A stretch of DNA of 64,000 bases from an uncultured Opitutales bacterium (GTDB lineage Bacteria > Verrucomicrobiota > Verrucomicrobiia > Opitutales > Intestinicryptomonadaceae), in NCBI GenBank assembly GCA_944389885.1, contig CALXNZ010000001.1, positions 1 to 64,000 on the forward strand, read 5' to 3'. The position numbers were made by a program, and so were the translations under genes. The notes beneath the pieces are model-generated. The model made no database searches, was not told the DNA's origin, and saw nothing but the letters and a program-made list of their open reading frames with translations. How positions within the stretch are numbered: the first letter of the stretch is position 1; every line of letters starts with the position of its first letter. Positions 43,896-53,539 of this stretch are shown one piece after another.

Positions 43896-45654
43896 AATTG
43901 CCAACGGCTTCCGACACGCTCAAAGCCCTGTCATAAAAGCGTACGACATCTACCTTTAAATTGTCGGAAACGCCTATTTCCGATGTGGAAGCCCAACAGT
44001 TGACGTCGGTCATAGTTTTGTCGAATCTCTTCCACCCGCAATAAGAGTATTCGCCGCCGTCGCAAAGCCTGCCGTCTATAATGCAAGAGACTATTCTCGC
44101 ATAGGCGTCAACTATCAATACGATGTGGTGTTTTTTCCCCTCGGAAATCGAGGAAATATCGCTGCAATATGTGAAGTTTATCCTATAATTGCTTAAAGTA
44201 AGAGCTATGGAGGAGTTTCCTCCAACGAGGAGTTCGGTTCCTCCCCCAAATGGATTCATACCCCTGTATATGACGTCTCCTTTTTTAAGTTTTTTAAAAT
44301 CCACCACAAATTCCATAGTAAAAGACGACTTATCTAATTTCGGCAATTTCACTGCATTTATGGTTTTGCCGCCTTTTGGTATATCCAAAGCTTCAAAGAA
44401 AACGCCTCTATTGGTTGCGGTACGCGTCACGGATTGATTCCAAAGGGCTTCAAGAAAATCCGCGGGAATTTCGCGTACGCGCGCTTTCACCTTTTGAGTC
44501 TCGCTCACCCAATAACGACCCTTGCTCTCAATGAAGTCGGGATAGCTATAACGCCCCGTTTCCGGAGTGGTATCTTCGGGATTGTGCAGGAGTATCTCCG
44601 GCTGGCTCCACTCTATTTTGCCGTCTTTCTCCACTCCGCCTGCAACCCATACGGGATTGCGGTTGATGAGACCGCGCTGGGAATGATTGTGAAACCATAA
44701 TAGATACTTGCCGTTTAAAGCCTTGTACAGCTTGGGACAAGCGCGCGGAGTCTTCATTGGGCGGCCGTCGGGATATCTTACAAAGTCCGGCTCCGACCAT
44801 GTTTTGCCACCGTCGCGGCTGTACGAACATGCCGGATATCCAAGCGTGGTTCTATATACACAATATAGGGATCCGTCCGAAAGTTCCACGAGGTTATGCT
44901 CCTCTTGAACGGAACCGAAGTTCGCATTGCGTATGCCGTAATCGCCCTCAGGAAGCATAACCCAATCAAGCTTTTTAGGATCGCGCTCTGTCTGTATATT
45001 GTCGCAGCGGAACATCCAGCCCTCTCCCATATCCTGCATATATTTTCCAAGTTTTGAAAAGCAAAAAGCCACAGCGCCATTGGCAAGGCGCTTCGGTTTG
45101 TCTATTCCCCAAAATATTTGGACTTTTCCCTTCCAATCGTTCTCGCGGTCGCATGCGGTGACCCTTACTGGAAGCCTATGGCGCTCCGACCATGTGGAAC
45201 CGCAATCGTCGCTATATCTATAACAGTACCAACCAAGCATATCGTTGCGCGGAATTTTTTTACCATTTAGAGAATCTATATTGTCGCCGTTAAAGTCGTA
45301 AAATACATAAATGCGGCCGTAATCCGTTATGAACGGAATAGCCCATGATGAGGAAGGCCCGTCCGAAGTCTCTATTGGGCAGGGCTTAGACCAAGTCTTG
45401 CCGTTATCGGAAGAAAGCATGGACACTATATGTTGTCCCTTGCTGCCCTCCTCGCCCTCGGCTGTTGTAAAGACGCAAAACCAGCGGCCGTCCGGAAGTA
45501 CAGCCATGTAAGGCTGGTCAACATACCCGTTGTCATATATGGAGTGTCCATTTGGCGCATAGCGCCAATCGTCGGACAAATTTATGGCATGAGATGAAGC
45601 CGCACATGCTATAAATGCAGCCACCATTGAGATAATTTTCTTTATTTGCGTCAT
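43879..45654 (-). CDS. Secreted sialidase-fold protein with C-terminal LamG-like domain
   Basis: Exported 591-aa protein (signal MTQIKKIISMVAAFIACAASSHA). Residues 25-400 form a six-bladed BNR propeller with three Asp boxes: SSDNGKTW (81-88), SDDCGSTW (148-155), SRDGGKTW (279-286), and the early Y-V-D-Q-P-Y-M-A-V-L-P-D-G strand. Residues about 430-590 look like a concanavalin/LamG jelly roll. Likely exo-sialidase or a sialidase-like hydrolase; the Arg triad of GH33 cannot be assigned with certainty. It is 14 bp after the heme-c gene, so a two-gene operon. Confidence 0.75.
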   Translation of the reverse strand: MTQIKKIISMVAAFIACAASSHAINLSDDWRYAPNGHSIYDNGYVDQPYMAVLPDGRWFCVFTTAEGEEGSKGQHIVSMLSSDNGKTWSKPCPIETSDGPSSSWAIPFITDYGRIYVFYDFNGDNIDSLNGKKIPRNDMLGWYCYRYSDDCGSTWSERHRLPVRVTACDRENDWKGKVQIFWGIDKPKRLANGAVAFCFSKLGKYMQDMGEGWMFRCDNIQTERDPKKLDWVMLPEGDYGIRNANFGSVQEEHNLVELSDGSLYCVYRTTLGYPACSYSRDGGKTWSEPDFVRYPDGRPMKTPRACPKLYKALNGKYLLWFHNHSQRGLINRNPVWVAGGVEKDGKIEWSQPEILLHNPEDTTPETGRYSYPDFIESKGRYWVSETQKVKARVREIPADFLEALWNQSVTRTATNRGVFFEALDIPKGGKTINAVKLPKLDKSSFTMEFVVDFKKLKKGDVIYRGMNPFGGGTELLVGGNSSIALTLSNYRINFTYCSDISSISEGKKHHIVLIVDAYARIVSCIIDGRLCDGGEYSYCGWKRFDKTMTDVNCWASTSEIGVSDNLKVDVVRFYDRALSVSEAVGNFNALK

Positions 45655-45668
45655 GGTTGATTGCTGTA

Positions 45669-46805
45669 TTAACGTTTATTTGCCGAGTGTGAATTGGTCT
45701 CAAAGCCTTCCGTATCCGCCCGAGGTGCCTTTTTGAGCCTATCGTAGCCTCTTTTAATTATCGCGAGGGCTTGGCCATACGCGTCTTTTTCGGAGCGAAC
45801 ATTTAAGAGGATTTCCGAATTCCCGGGAGTGTCGAAAGACAAAAGTTCATATGGGTATATTTTCCACGATATGCGATTCCCTCCTTCACCTATCAAGGGA
45901 CTTTTGGATCTGCATATCTCAAAAATTTTTTTTATTTCGGCGGACGTCAAAGGAGATCTCCCCTCTGGATTGGCTGCGTAAGGAGTTTCCAATGTATCGT
46001 AATACGGCAGATCGAGATCTATCCAAAGGCGCAAAGCGGCAAATTCATCTTCCGACATTTTAACGCCTTGATGCCCGTCTCGTATTAGATTTACTATATA
46101 GCTGTTGCGCGCTCCCCATGATTCTCCTCCGACCTTAGGCCTTCCGCGCACGCAAAAACTCGAAATCAGCTCCATGTACGAGCGGTTGAAAACGATTCCC
46201 CTATCCCCGGATAGAACTATGCGCGACGCCCCTTCTCCGCCCAAATCGTGGCATGCCAAACAATGCGAATCAAGTATGGGTTGCACATTCTTTACATACG
46301 AAAAATACTCCCCGCACAAAGAGTCAGGTTTCTTGGAAAGTTCAGTTTCTTTAATCTTAGAAAAGTCAAAATCTTTTAATGGAATGCGCTTTGCAGAAAA
46401 AGATTCCCCGAAATAATCCCCACCCGCAAGAACTTCGTTTGGATTTGTCTTGAACGCTGGAGATTCAAAAACCATATCGAAATTTTTGTCGAGCCACTGC
46501 AAGATTATGTTTGCCCCGGAAGGCACCTCAAACAATACACCGGGCGCGTCAACTTTCACAACTCCAAGGCAAGCCGAACGTCCTCTCCCGTCAAATCCGA
46601 GAGCAGGCGGTTTATTTGAAGGCGGGGGCTCCGAACGCACAACCCGCACATAGTCTCCCAAAGCTTTCCCGGCATTCTTTTTTAAAACGCTTTCACAGAG
46701 ATTCCCGATATAAATAAAGGACTTATCCTCCCCCTTAGAGAAGGGGCAAAGCCCAAATACAAATACCGCATAGGCAAAAAAAATCCGTGTTGCGTTAAAT
46801 ATCAT
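45669..46805 (-). CDS. Exported single-heme c-type protein related to HzsA-like/planctomycete cytochromes
   Basis: A 378-aa exported protein. Start at ATG 46805 gives a clean signal peptide; the TTG at 46844 only adds a basic prefix. One heme motif C-L-A-C-H (C182, C185, H186) sits in V-Q-P-I-L-D-S-H-C-L-A-C-H-D, and L-R-L-W-I-D-L-D-L-P-Y-Y follows, the style of planctomycete-type and HzsA-like (hydrazine synthase alpha) cytochromes. Those usually have a second heme after 'P-G-E' and an N-terminal propeller; here the corresponding stretch (NPNEVLAGGDYF) has no cysteine and the propeller is missing. Function unknown. Upstream of the sialidase-like gene. Confidence 0.65.
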   Translation of the reverse strand: MIFNATRIFFAYAVFVFGLCPFSKGEDKSFIYIGNLCESVLKKNAGKALGDYVRVVRSEPPPSNKPPALGFDGRGRSACLGVVKVDAPGVLFEVPSGANIILQWLDKNFDMVFESPAFKTNPNEVLAGGDYFGESFSAKRIPLKDFDFSKIKETELSKKPDSLCGEYFSYVKNVQPILDSHCLACHDLGGEGASRIVLSGDRGIVFNRSYMELISSFCVRGRPKVGGESWGARNSYIVNLIRDGHQGVKMSEDEFAALRLWIDLDLPYYDTLETPYAANPEGRSPLTSAEIKKIFEICRSKSPLIGEGGNRISWKIYPYELLSFDTPGNSEILLNVRSEKDAYGQALAIIKRGYDRLKKAPRADTEGFETNSHSANKR

Positions 46806-47052
46806 AAAGTTAAACCTTTTAAAGATTAAGCTCACGACTCTCAAGAGGAAAATTGCATATATAAAAAAACGATTTACAATACAATCTCAGCGCCTTCATC
46901 TTTTGTTTATGTGGATTTTAAAATTTACAAAAATGTTAGAAATGGAAAATAAGATGTCATTATGAATACTTGCCATTGCGCGGGAAAGCCCTAAAATTTT
47001 TTTGCGAACGGCGGGACGTCGCCAGCGTATAATAACGACAATCAATAAGAAA

Positions 47053-48843
47053 ATGGCATTCAAAATAATAAGTTTAGGAAAAGCGTTTATAACAATATTT
47101 TTCTTTTTTAGCGCAATCATATTAAAGGCCGAAAATGAGGAAAGTGAGTTGTTTTCCAATGCGGAAGTCGCCGTAAAAAATATAAACGGGAAAGAGGAAA
47201 TAATGCGAGTGGCTCTCGAAAAGCGCGACGACGGCGCATGGAGATTCAACATGCCCAAAAGCGCGATTCCCGCGGACGCCGATTGGATAGACGTCATAAT
47301 ACCCGCCGCATACGCAAAAAAAGGCGACGATGGCTTTTTTATAACGACAACCAGCGCCATAGGCACATTTTCGCGCGAAAATGGAGAATTTAGGAGCACG
47401 CGCAACTATTACGCATTCTTTGGAATGAAAACTCCGGAGGCTGCATGGACTGCCATAATAAAGGGCTTGGAACTGGAATTTGAATATGTGGCAAAAGCCC
47501 AAAACGGAATATACCGGATATTTCCGCGATTTAGAATAAAAGACATAGGCTTTCCTCCCTACGAAGACATCACAGTAGATTTCTATCCCATGGGCGGAAA
47601 CGCCAGCTACGCGGACATGGCGCGCAAATACCGCAATTACCAGTTGGACAGAGGCGAAGTTGTACCTTTGCGCGAGCGCATAAAAGACAATCCAAAGCTC
47701 GAGCGCATGGCGAAGTCTATACTTTTCAGAATACAACACGGCGGCAAAAAACTATATATGGAAAATGGAAAGAGGGTTCCGAAGGACTTTACGCCTGAAA
47801 CCGAACTTCCACTCAGAGTTGCTTGCACATTCGCCCAGGGAACGGCCGCCATACGCGCCTTGAAGGCCGCCGGCTGCGACTACGTTGACATACACGAAGT
47901 AGGTTGGAACATACGCGGGCACGACGGCAGATATCCGCAGCTTTTTCCCGTAGAGCCAGCATTGGGCGGAGAGGAAGGCTTGAAGGAAACTGTGAGGGCT
48001 GCAAAAGAATGCGGATACAATATATCCGCCCACACAAACCACACCGACGCCTACACGGTCGCGGACTGTTGGAGCGAAGATTATATCGCAAAGCTGCGCG
48101 ACGGAAAGCTGATGTATGTGGGCGCGTGGTCCGGAGGCAAAGCATACACGCCTTGTCCCGCGGCTATTTTCAACAGATTTGTCAAAAAAGATTACAGGAA
48201 AATCTTGGATCTCGGCTTTAACGGGTTGCACCATGTAGATGTGATATCGGCCATATCTCCGCGGACATGCTTCGACCCCGAACACCCGCTAAACCGCAAG
48301 GAATGGACTAAAGCGTACCTAAAGATAATGAAATACGCAAAAAAACTTACGGGGGGCTTCACGTCGGAATGCGGGTTCGACCATGTCATAAAACATTTGG
48401 ATTACGCCTTTTATATCAACCACAAGTTTAAAATATCCAATAATATGCTCGATAGGTACGTCCCCATATGGCAGATAGTTTACCACGGCATAGTTCCAAG
48501 CCAGGCTTCATACGACGACACCAATCCTTCAATAAAGCCCGAAGCCGAAGCAAAGGCCGCCCGTTTAAGGCTTGCGGAATTTGGCGGCAGGCCCGTATTC
48601 TACGCCGGCTGGAGAGACCTCGTGCACATTCCAAGAATCAAGAAGACCTACGACGAATACCAGAAAATGAGCCGCCTCCAGCTTGAATTTATGGAGGACC
48701 ATAAAAAACTTTCAGACGACGTATATCTGACAGTTTACGGAGACGGAACCGAAATTGTCACCAACTATACGAAGAAGCCATTTGAATATAAGGGCATAAA
48801 AGTGGCTCCCGAGGACTATGCCATGATAGAGCCTATGAAATAA
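47053..48843 (+). CDS. Exported TIM-barrel protein (DUF5696/GH101-like), putative glycosidase
   Basis: A 596-aa exported protein; signal peptide MAFKIISLGKAFITIFFFFSAIILKA after ATG 47053 (the frame to 47002 begins with TTG). N-terminal beta domain (about 27-190, with Y-P-M-G-G-N-A-S-Y-A-D-M-A-R-K-Y-R near 195), then a barrel with DIHEVGWNIRGHDGRYPQ, AHTNHTDAY, and LGFNGLHHVDVIS with candidate acidic residues. Looks like DUF5696, which is GH101-related, but I cannot confirm the catalytic pair. Convergent with the DUF6259 gene. Confidence 0.55.
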   Translation: MAFKIISLGKAFITIFFFFSAIILKAENEESELFSNAEVAVKNINGKEEIMRVALEKRDDGAWRFNMPKSAIPADADWIDVIIPAAYAKKGDDGFFITTTSAIGTFSRENGEFRSTRNYYAFFGMKTPEAAWTAIIKGLELEFEYVAKAQNGIYRIFPRFRIKDIGFPPYEDITVDFYPMGGNASYADMARKYRNYQLDRGEVVPLRERIKDNPKLERMAKSILFRIQHGGKKLYMENGKRVPKDFTPETELPLRVACTFAQGTAAIRALKAAGCDYVDIHEVGWNIRGHDGRYPQLFPVEPALGGEEGLKETVRAAKECGYNISAHTNHTDAYTVADCWSEDYIAKLRDGKLMYVGAWSGGKAYTPCPAAIFNRFVKKDYRKILDLGFNGLHHVDVISAISPRTCFDPEHPLNRKEWTKAYLKIMKYAKKLTGGFTSECGFDHVIKHLDYAFYINHKFKISNNMLDRYVPIWQIVYHGIVPSQASYDDTNPSIKPEAEAKAARLRLAEFGGRPVFYAGWRDLVHIPRIKKTYDEYQKMSRLQLEFMEDHKKLSDDVYLTVYGDGTEIVTNYTKKPFEYKGIKVAPEDYAMIEPMK

Positions 48844-48880
48844 AACCGGGCAAAATATAGAGATATTTTTACAAGCCATG

Positions 48881-48911
48881 CGATATCGGGATATCCCGAT
48901 ATCGTTTTTTT
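48881..48911 (+). terminator. Terminator after the DUF5696-like gene
   Basis: Fully symmetric stem CGATATCGGG / CCCGATATCG with ATAT loop, followed by seven T. Confidence 0.92.
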
Positions 48912-49006
48912 AAGGCAAATACTTCAAAAGAGGAGCCCGTGAAAACCCTCGCCGCAAAACAAGCGGCACGATTTTAAAAACGGCAGAGTTTAGAAATCAG
49001 AAGATA

Positions 49007-51946
49007 TTAAAGGGCCTCCAGCTCCCAAAGTATCGGATATGCGATATCATTTTTAGGCAAGACAAATTTTACCGCATTCTTGCCGCGTTCAAACTCCAAC
49101 GGTTTTCCCGAAAGGTTGAGGGAAGTGATATTCTCCGCGGGGACAACAACCTCTTGCCCGCCCTTAGCATAAACTTTAAGTCTCGTTTTCCGACCCGCCT
49201 TTTCCGACGCGAACAAAGACGGTTCTTTGACCGCCATTTCCCCTATTTTGAGAACACCTCCCACGCAGGTATCAGGAGCGCGAAGCAGAAAAGATTCAGG
49301 GGCTATTGTCACATCGCCCTCCTGCAATGCCTTTGAGTTTGCGTTTGCAACTATGTTTACCGACCCGTATTTTGAGCGTATGATTGAAGCTCCATCGGGC
49401 GAATTAACATCGGCCCATTCGTGCTCGAAGCGCTTCATAGGCTTGCCTATATATTTTGACGCGCCCGCTTTCTGAACTGCGTCCAGCCATTTTATCCACT
49501 CAAAATTCTGAGGGGTATATTGAATTCTGTCCCCATAGTTGACCGACGCTATCAAGTGCATTCCATAAGCCACTGACAGCGCGAGTTGGCGCGGTTCCTT
49601 TATATTGCCGCCGAGATTGTGGTGCGTGATAGAAAGTTTGTCCTGGAAGAGGGCGCCGACATAGTTTGCCATGCGCACAGTATCTTTTGGAAGGGTCTCC
49701 CAGAATAGATTCCATACAGCCGCAGCGCCATTCGAGCGAGGCTCCATAATTCCGAAGGTGAAGCCGCAAAACTGTATTTCGTAGTCCGAGAGATGGGCCC
49801 AGCCGTCCTCCGTGGACAAGAGCTTTGAGCGAGAGTCCATAATGGTGGTATATAGAAGTCCGCCTCTATACGAATTTATAGACGGAGCTTCCGGATTGTA
49901 ATCAGGAATAGCTCCCCGGCTTCCGGTTTGATCCTGAAACACGATGTCGGCAGGATAATCCTCGGTGAACTGCCTTATGATCTCGGCGTTGGCGGCGCGC
50001 ACGGTTGGATGCCACTGGCATGCCGTAAAACCGGTGTTTGCCCCGTATTCTTCAGGATTCGGCAAGCCCTTTGCATTTTTGCTCAATGGAGCATCGCCAT
50101 ATTTTTCAAAAGTTGGCCCTTTAGGATTGTCGCACCACCAAGTATTGTTGGTATATGGCATAAATATGCTTCCGCGCGAATGTATAAAATCTATTAGCCC
50201 CCTAAAATCTTCCGGACTCGAATATTTAGGATTAGGCGGCAAATGGTCGGGATATTGTTTGTCAAAACCGCCGTGCAAATAGCAGGCTACATGCAACAAC
50301 GCCGGCGCCGGCATATTTTCGGCAACTTTGCGGGTGGTTTCGGAGCTGTTTCCGCTTATCTTTACTATTAAAGATTCTTTAAACTTATTTATGAACTTCG
50401 GATCTGATTTTTCGTCAAGTTTCTTGAGAATTTTATTATCCGCACAGAAACTTTTTGCCGCCTTCAAAAGAGTTTCGCCAAATCTAATGCGCGTAATCGG
50501 GAGTTCCAACGTGTCACCGCGGGAGAGAAAAACCGGAAAATTCCGCGTGAATTTAGCCCCCTGCTCGGTCCCCTCAAAATCCATTCTTCCGTAAATCAAG
50601 GGTTTCCCCTCGCGAATGTTTTTAGAGTCAACCTGCTGAACGCTGTAAATCGAAAATGAGGCGCCTTTCATCTTAAAATGGGCGAAGTCCGCGGAAGCTC
50701 CGGAATCCGTATTCAACCAGCGCGCGCCCGTTATTTCCCTGAAGAACGGATAGCCACCGCATTCAAACCAGTAGCCGCCGCCTCGCACAAAATCCTTCAA
50801 CATTCCCATGAATTCCATCATTGACGCGCCGCGTGGCGTTAAACAATCCTCCTTGTATGGATTTATTATCATTAGGGTTTCCGGAGATTTTATCGCCTCA
50901 AGCAAATCGTCGGGAGAATTTATAATAAAAAACTTGTCCCGCAAATACCCAAAGTGGATACGCATTTTTTCAAGCCTGCGCTTATCGTCGAACCTATTGT
51001 ATATTACGCTTATCACCCCGACCTTCCGGCGGATATTATCTCCGCGCTTTTTAGTTTCCGCCAAAGCCGCTTTATACGCCCTAAACTGGAGCAACGGCAA
51101 TTCCGACCTCTCGTTGGAATATTCCATCGACCCGCCTATTCTAAATATGGCTCCCTTGCCTCCCAAGCGGGTGCCGCCAAAATAAACGCCGTCGTCGGAG
51201 TCTATTATGTCTATGTCGGCAAGTTCTTTTGCGAGCGGCCGGGAAGTGGTGGTAGCTATTTTTCCCATCAATTCCGCGGCGTCGTCGCCTATCCAAGATT
51301 TTGCGTCTTTGCCCAATCTCAACGGCGATTTCCTATCCATTGGAAGAAGGGGTATTTTTTTACCGTACAAGAGGTCGTGGGCGGCGCCTTCATTTCTGGC
51401 TCCCGGCACATATTCAAGCGCAATGGAATTTGAATCTCGCGGCATAAAAAATTTTGAATTTATCTCAAACCCCATATTTCTTGGCCATAAACGATGAAGA
51501 GTTATGCCCTCTATGTCGGACGGATTGGCAAAAATGCGCGCCGGGAAATAGGCATTTGTAATCACTCCAGTTTTAGAAGTTAACTTTGCGGTGAAATCCA
51601 ACGCCTTACTATGCGGCGTGATATAAATTGAATAATCTACGTCCGGATGGGTAAAATCAAAAACAAGCGTGCCGTTTACGACTTTAGAGCCTTTGCACAC
51701 AGAGTTTTTCAGCTCGTCGAAACGTGAATTTAATCGCAATCCAAGTATCAAAGGATTCTTTATTTCAAATTTTTTTCCGGAAACTTCAAATCCGTTCAGA
51801 TTGCCCTGCTTTGAAAATTCTAATATATAGTCGGAACCCGATACGAGCCAGCTTGCCCCTGTATCCTCGATTTTTTCCGCAGCCTCAAGAGCCGACATCG
51901 AAATAAGCGCAGTGATAAAAAGAATAAGTATGTATAAATTTTTCAT
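49007..51946 (-). CDS. Exported DUF6259-type protein, putative large glycosidase
   Basis: A 979-aa exported protein; start chosen at ATG 51946 (MKNLYILILFITALISMSALEAA, signal peptide) since the extra frame to 51997 only adds an unlikely prefix. N-terminal beta-sandwich (about 25-300), a Rossmann-like part near 335-420 with ESPETLMIINPY, then a TIM barrel with FMPYTNNTWWCD, ADIVFQDQTGSR and ILWELEA near the end. These match DUF6259 as I know it; no activity has been settled. A 222-bp gap separates it from the transporter upstream. Confidence 0.6.
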   Translation of the reverse strand: MKNLYILILFITALISMSALEAAEKIEDTGASWLVSGSDYILEFSKQGNLNGFEVSGKKFEIKNPLILGLRLNSRFDELKNSVCKGSKVVNGTLVFDFTHPDVDYSIYITPHSKALDFTAKLTSKTGVITNAYFPARIFANPSDIEGITLHRLWPRNMGFEINSKFFMPRDSNSIALEYVPGARNEGAAHDLLYGKKIPLLPMDRKSPLRLGKDAKSWIGDDAAELMGKIATTTSRPLAKELADIDIIDSDDGVYFGGTRLGGKGAIFRIGGSMEYSNERSELPLLQFRAYKAALAETKKRGDNIRRKVGVISVIYNRFDDKRRLEKMRIHFGYLRDKFFIINSPDDLLEAIKSPETLMIINPYKEDCLTPRGASMMEFMGMLKDFVRGGGYWFECGGYPFFREITGARWLNTDSGASADFAHFKMKGASFSIYSVQQVDSKNIREGKPLIYGRMDFEGTEQGAKFTRNFPVFLSRGDTLELPITRIRFGETLLKAAKSFCADNKILKKLDEKSDPKFINKFKESLIVKISGNSSETTRKVAENMPAPALLHVACYLHGGFDKQYPDHLPPNPKYSSPEDFRGLIDFIHSRGSIFMPYTNNTWWCDNPKGPTFEKYGDAPLSKNAKGLPNPEEYGANTGFTACQWHPTVRAANAEIIRQFTEDYPADIVFQDQTGSRGAIPDYNPEAPSINSYRGGLLYTTIMDSRSKLLSTEDGWAHLSDYEIQFCGFTFGIMEPRSNGAAAVWNLFWETLPKDTVRMANYVGALFQDKLSITHHNLGGNIKEPRQLALSVAYGMHLIASVNYGDRIQYTPQNFEWIKWLDAVQKAGASKYIGKPMKRFEHEWADVNSPDGASIIRSKYGSVNIVANANSKALQEGDVTIAPESFLLRAPDTCVGGVLKIGEMAVKEPSLFASEKAGRKTRLKVYAKGGQEVVVPAENITSLNLSGKPLEFERGKNAVKFVLPKNDIAYPILWELEAL

Positions 51947-52168
51947 CTCTACCAAAATACTGATTGAAATATGAATAGAGTATAACAAGAAAAACAAAAG
52001 CGATTCAACAAAAAATAAAATCGGTATGCTAAGCTTTTTTCAAAGTTTGCCGTCAAAAAGGGATTAAACAATGAAATTCCCGAAAGAACGGGAATTTCGA
52101 TTTGCGTAAGACCGCCTGTATGACTATATATAAATGCTTTCGAGCACTATCAATGCTCTATAAGAATG
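51947..52168. other. Intergenic region with AT-rich promoter and hairpin
   Basis: Holds the DUF6259 promoter on the minus strand. A 10-bp stem GAAATTCCCG / CGGGAATTTC (52073-52098) has a 6-nt loop but no T run; it may protect the 3' end of the transporter mRNA. Confidence 0.4.
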
Positions 52169-53527
52169 CTAAGATTTATTTTCTTCGTATCCGTTTGCAG
52201 GAGCGTTCCACATATAAATAAATATGCACATTCCGACGATGGCCATGCCTATCATAACCATATATACGGCATTCCACCCGAAGTGTTGCGCCACATATCC
52301 GAATCCGACGCCGGAAATTAGAGTGCTCATGTATCCGAACATGCCTTTTAATCCGTTAGCCGTACCCGCGGCTTTTTTGGTTGCCAGATTCGCCGCGGCA
52401 ACGCCTACGAGTCCCTGGGGCCCGTAAATGCAAAATCCCGCCCCGCAAAGGGCGAACGAATAAATCCACGACGGCATTCCGGCTGGAAGAAACCAAAATA
52501 TCGCCACCATAATGGCCGCTCCAATCATGCAAAACATGCAGCTTTGATGGGATTTCCCTTTTAGGAATTTATCCGTGGCCCAACCGGCAAACATTATTCC
52601 CGTTATGCCCGATATCTCAAAACCGGCCACGAGCCACCCTGCGTGCTCAAGAGTGACATGTTTAGATTGGCTTAAGAGGGTCGGCCCCCAATCGAGTATT
52701 CCGAAACGCACAACATATACAAAAAAATTCGCAAAACAGAGTATCCAAATTAACGGATTCTTAAAGACGTGGCGCACAATAAACTCCTTTGCCGCCGCAA
52801 CGTCAGAATCGTCTTTAGGGGCGTCGGCCGACTCCGTTCCCTCGAGTTCAGGCAAGCCCACCGACTTAGGAGTATCCCTTATGGTGGCAAATAGGATTAA
52901 CGCTCCCAATCCGGATATCATCGCCGGGACTAAAAAGCAATACCGCCATGCCCCTACATGTGATTCACCACGCCCCATATGTGTCATTAGGTATCCGCAT
53001 AGAATGACAACCAAACCCGCTCCAATGGAATGTGAGGTGTTCCATATAGACATTTTTGTAGCGAGCTCATGCGGAGGCACCCAATGGGTAAGGAGGCGGG
53101 CGCATGGTGGAAATCCCGCAGACTGGCACATTCCGTTGAAAACCCATGTAATTCCCATGACCAATATGGTCACCCGCAAGAAAGCGTCTCCCGATGAATC
53201 TCCTGTTATGGCTTGCGATATTGCATCGGAGAATCCAAATACCACATTGGCGCACACGCACAACAACAATGCCGTAGTCATATACCAGCGGGCGTTTTTG
53301 CGATCAGAAAAAGTTCCGTTAATAAACTGGCACACTCCATATACAACGCCCTGCAAGGTGAGGAACAGCCCGAGATCCGTCTTTGTTATTCCGAGATCGG
53401 CTTCTATTACAGGCATAGCCATCGACAAATTTTTTCTTACGAAATAAAACAGCGCATACCCGAAAATCGTTCCTATTATTGTGCGGTATTGCCATTTTTT
53501 AAATTCCTTTTTCTGGATATCCGTCAT
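52169..53527 (-). CDS. OPA-family organophosphate transporter (GlpT/UhpT-like)
   Basis: Inner-membrane antiporter of 452 aa with 12 helices. The N-terminal RKNLSMAMPVIEADLGITKTDLGLFLT, FINGTFSDRKNARW and G-F-P-P-C-A-R-L-L-T-H-W-V-P are characteristic of GlpT/UhpT/UhpC carriers that exchange organic phosphates for phosphate. Specific substrate is not visible. It follows the glycerol-1-phosphate dehydrogenase by 12 bp, which suggests glycerol phosphate or a glycerophospho compound. Confidence 0.88.
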   Translation of the reverse strand: MTDIQKKEFKKWQYRTIIGTIFGYALFYFVRKNLSMAMPVIEADLGITKTDLGLFLTLQGVVYGVCQFINGTFSDRKNARWYMTTALLLCVCANVVFGFSDAISQAITGDSSGDAFLRVTILVMGITWVFNGMCQSAGFPPCARLLTHWVPPHELATKMSIWNTSHSIGAGLVVILCGYLMTHMGRGESHVGAWRYCFLVPAMISGLGALILFATIRDTPKSVGLPELEGTESADAPKDDSDVAAAKEFIVRHVFKNPLIWILCFANFFVYVVRFGILDWGPTLLSQSKHVTLEHAGWLVAGFEISGITGIMFAGWATDKFLKGKSHQSCMFCMIGAAIMVAIFWFLPAGMPSWIYSFALCGAGFCIYGPQGLVGVAAANLATKKAAGTANGLKGMFGYMSTLISGVGFGYVAQHFGWNAVYMVMIGMAIVGMCIFIYMWNAPANGYEENKS

Positions 53528-53539
53528 AATTTCTCCACC

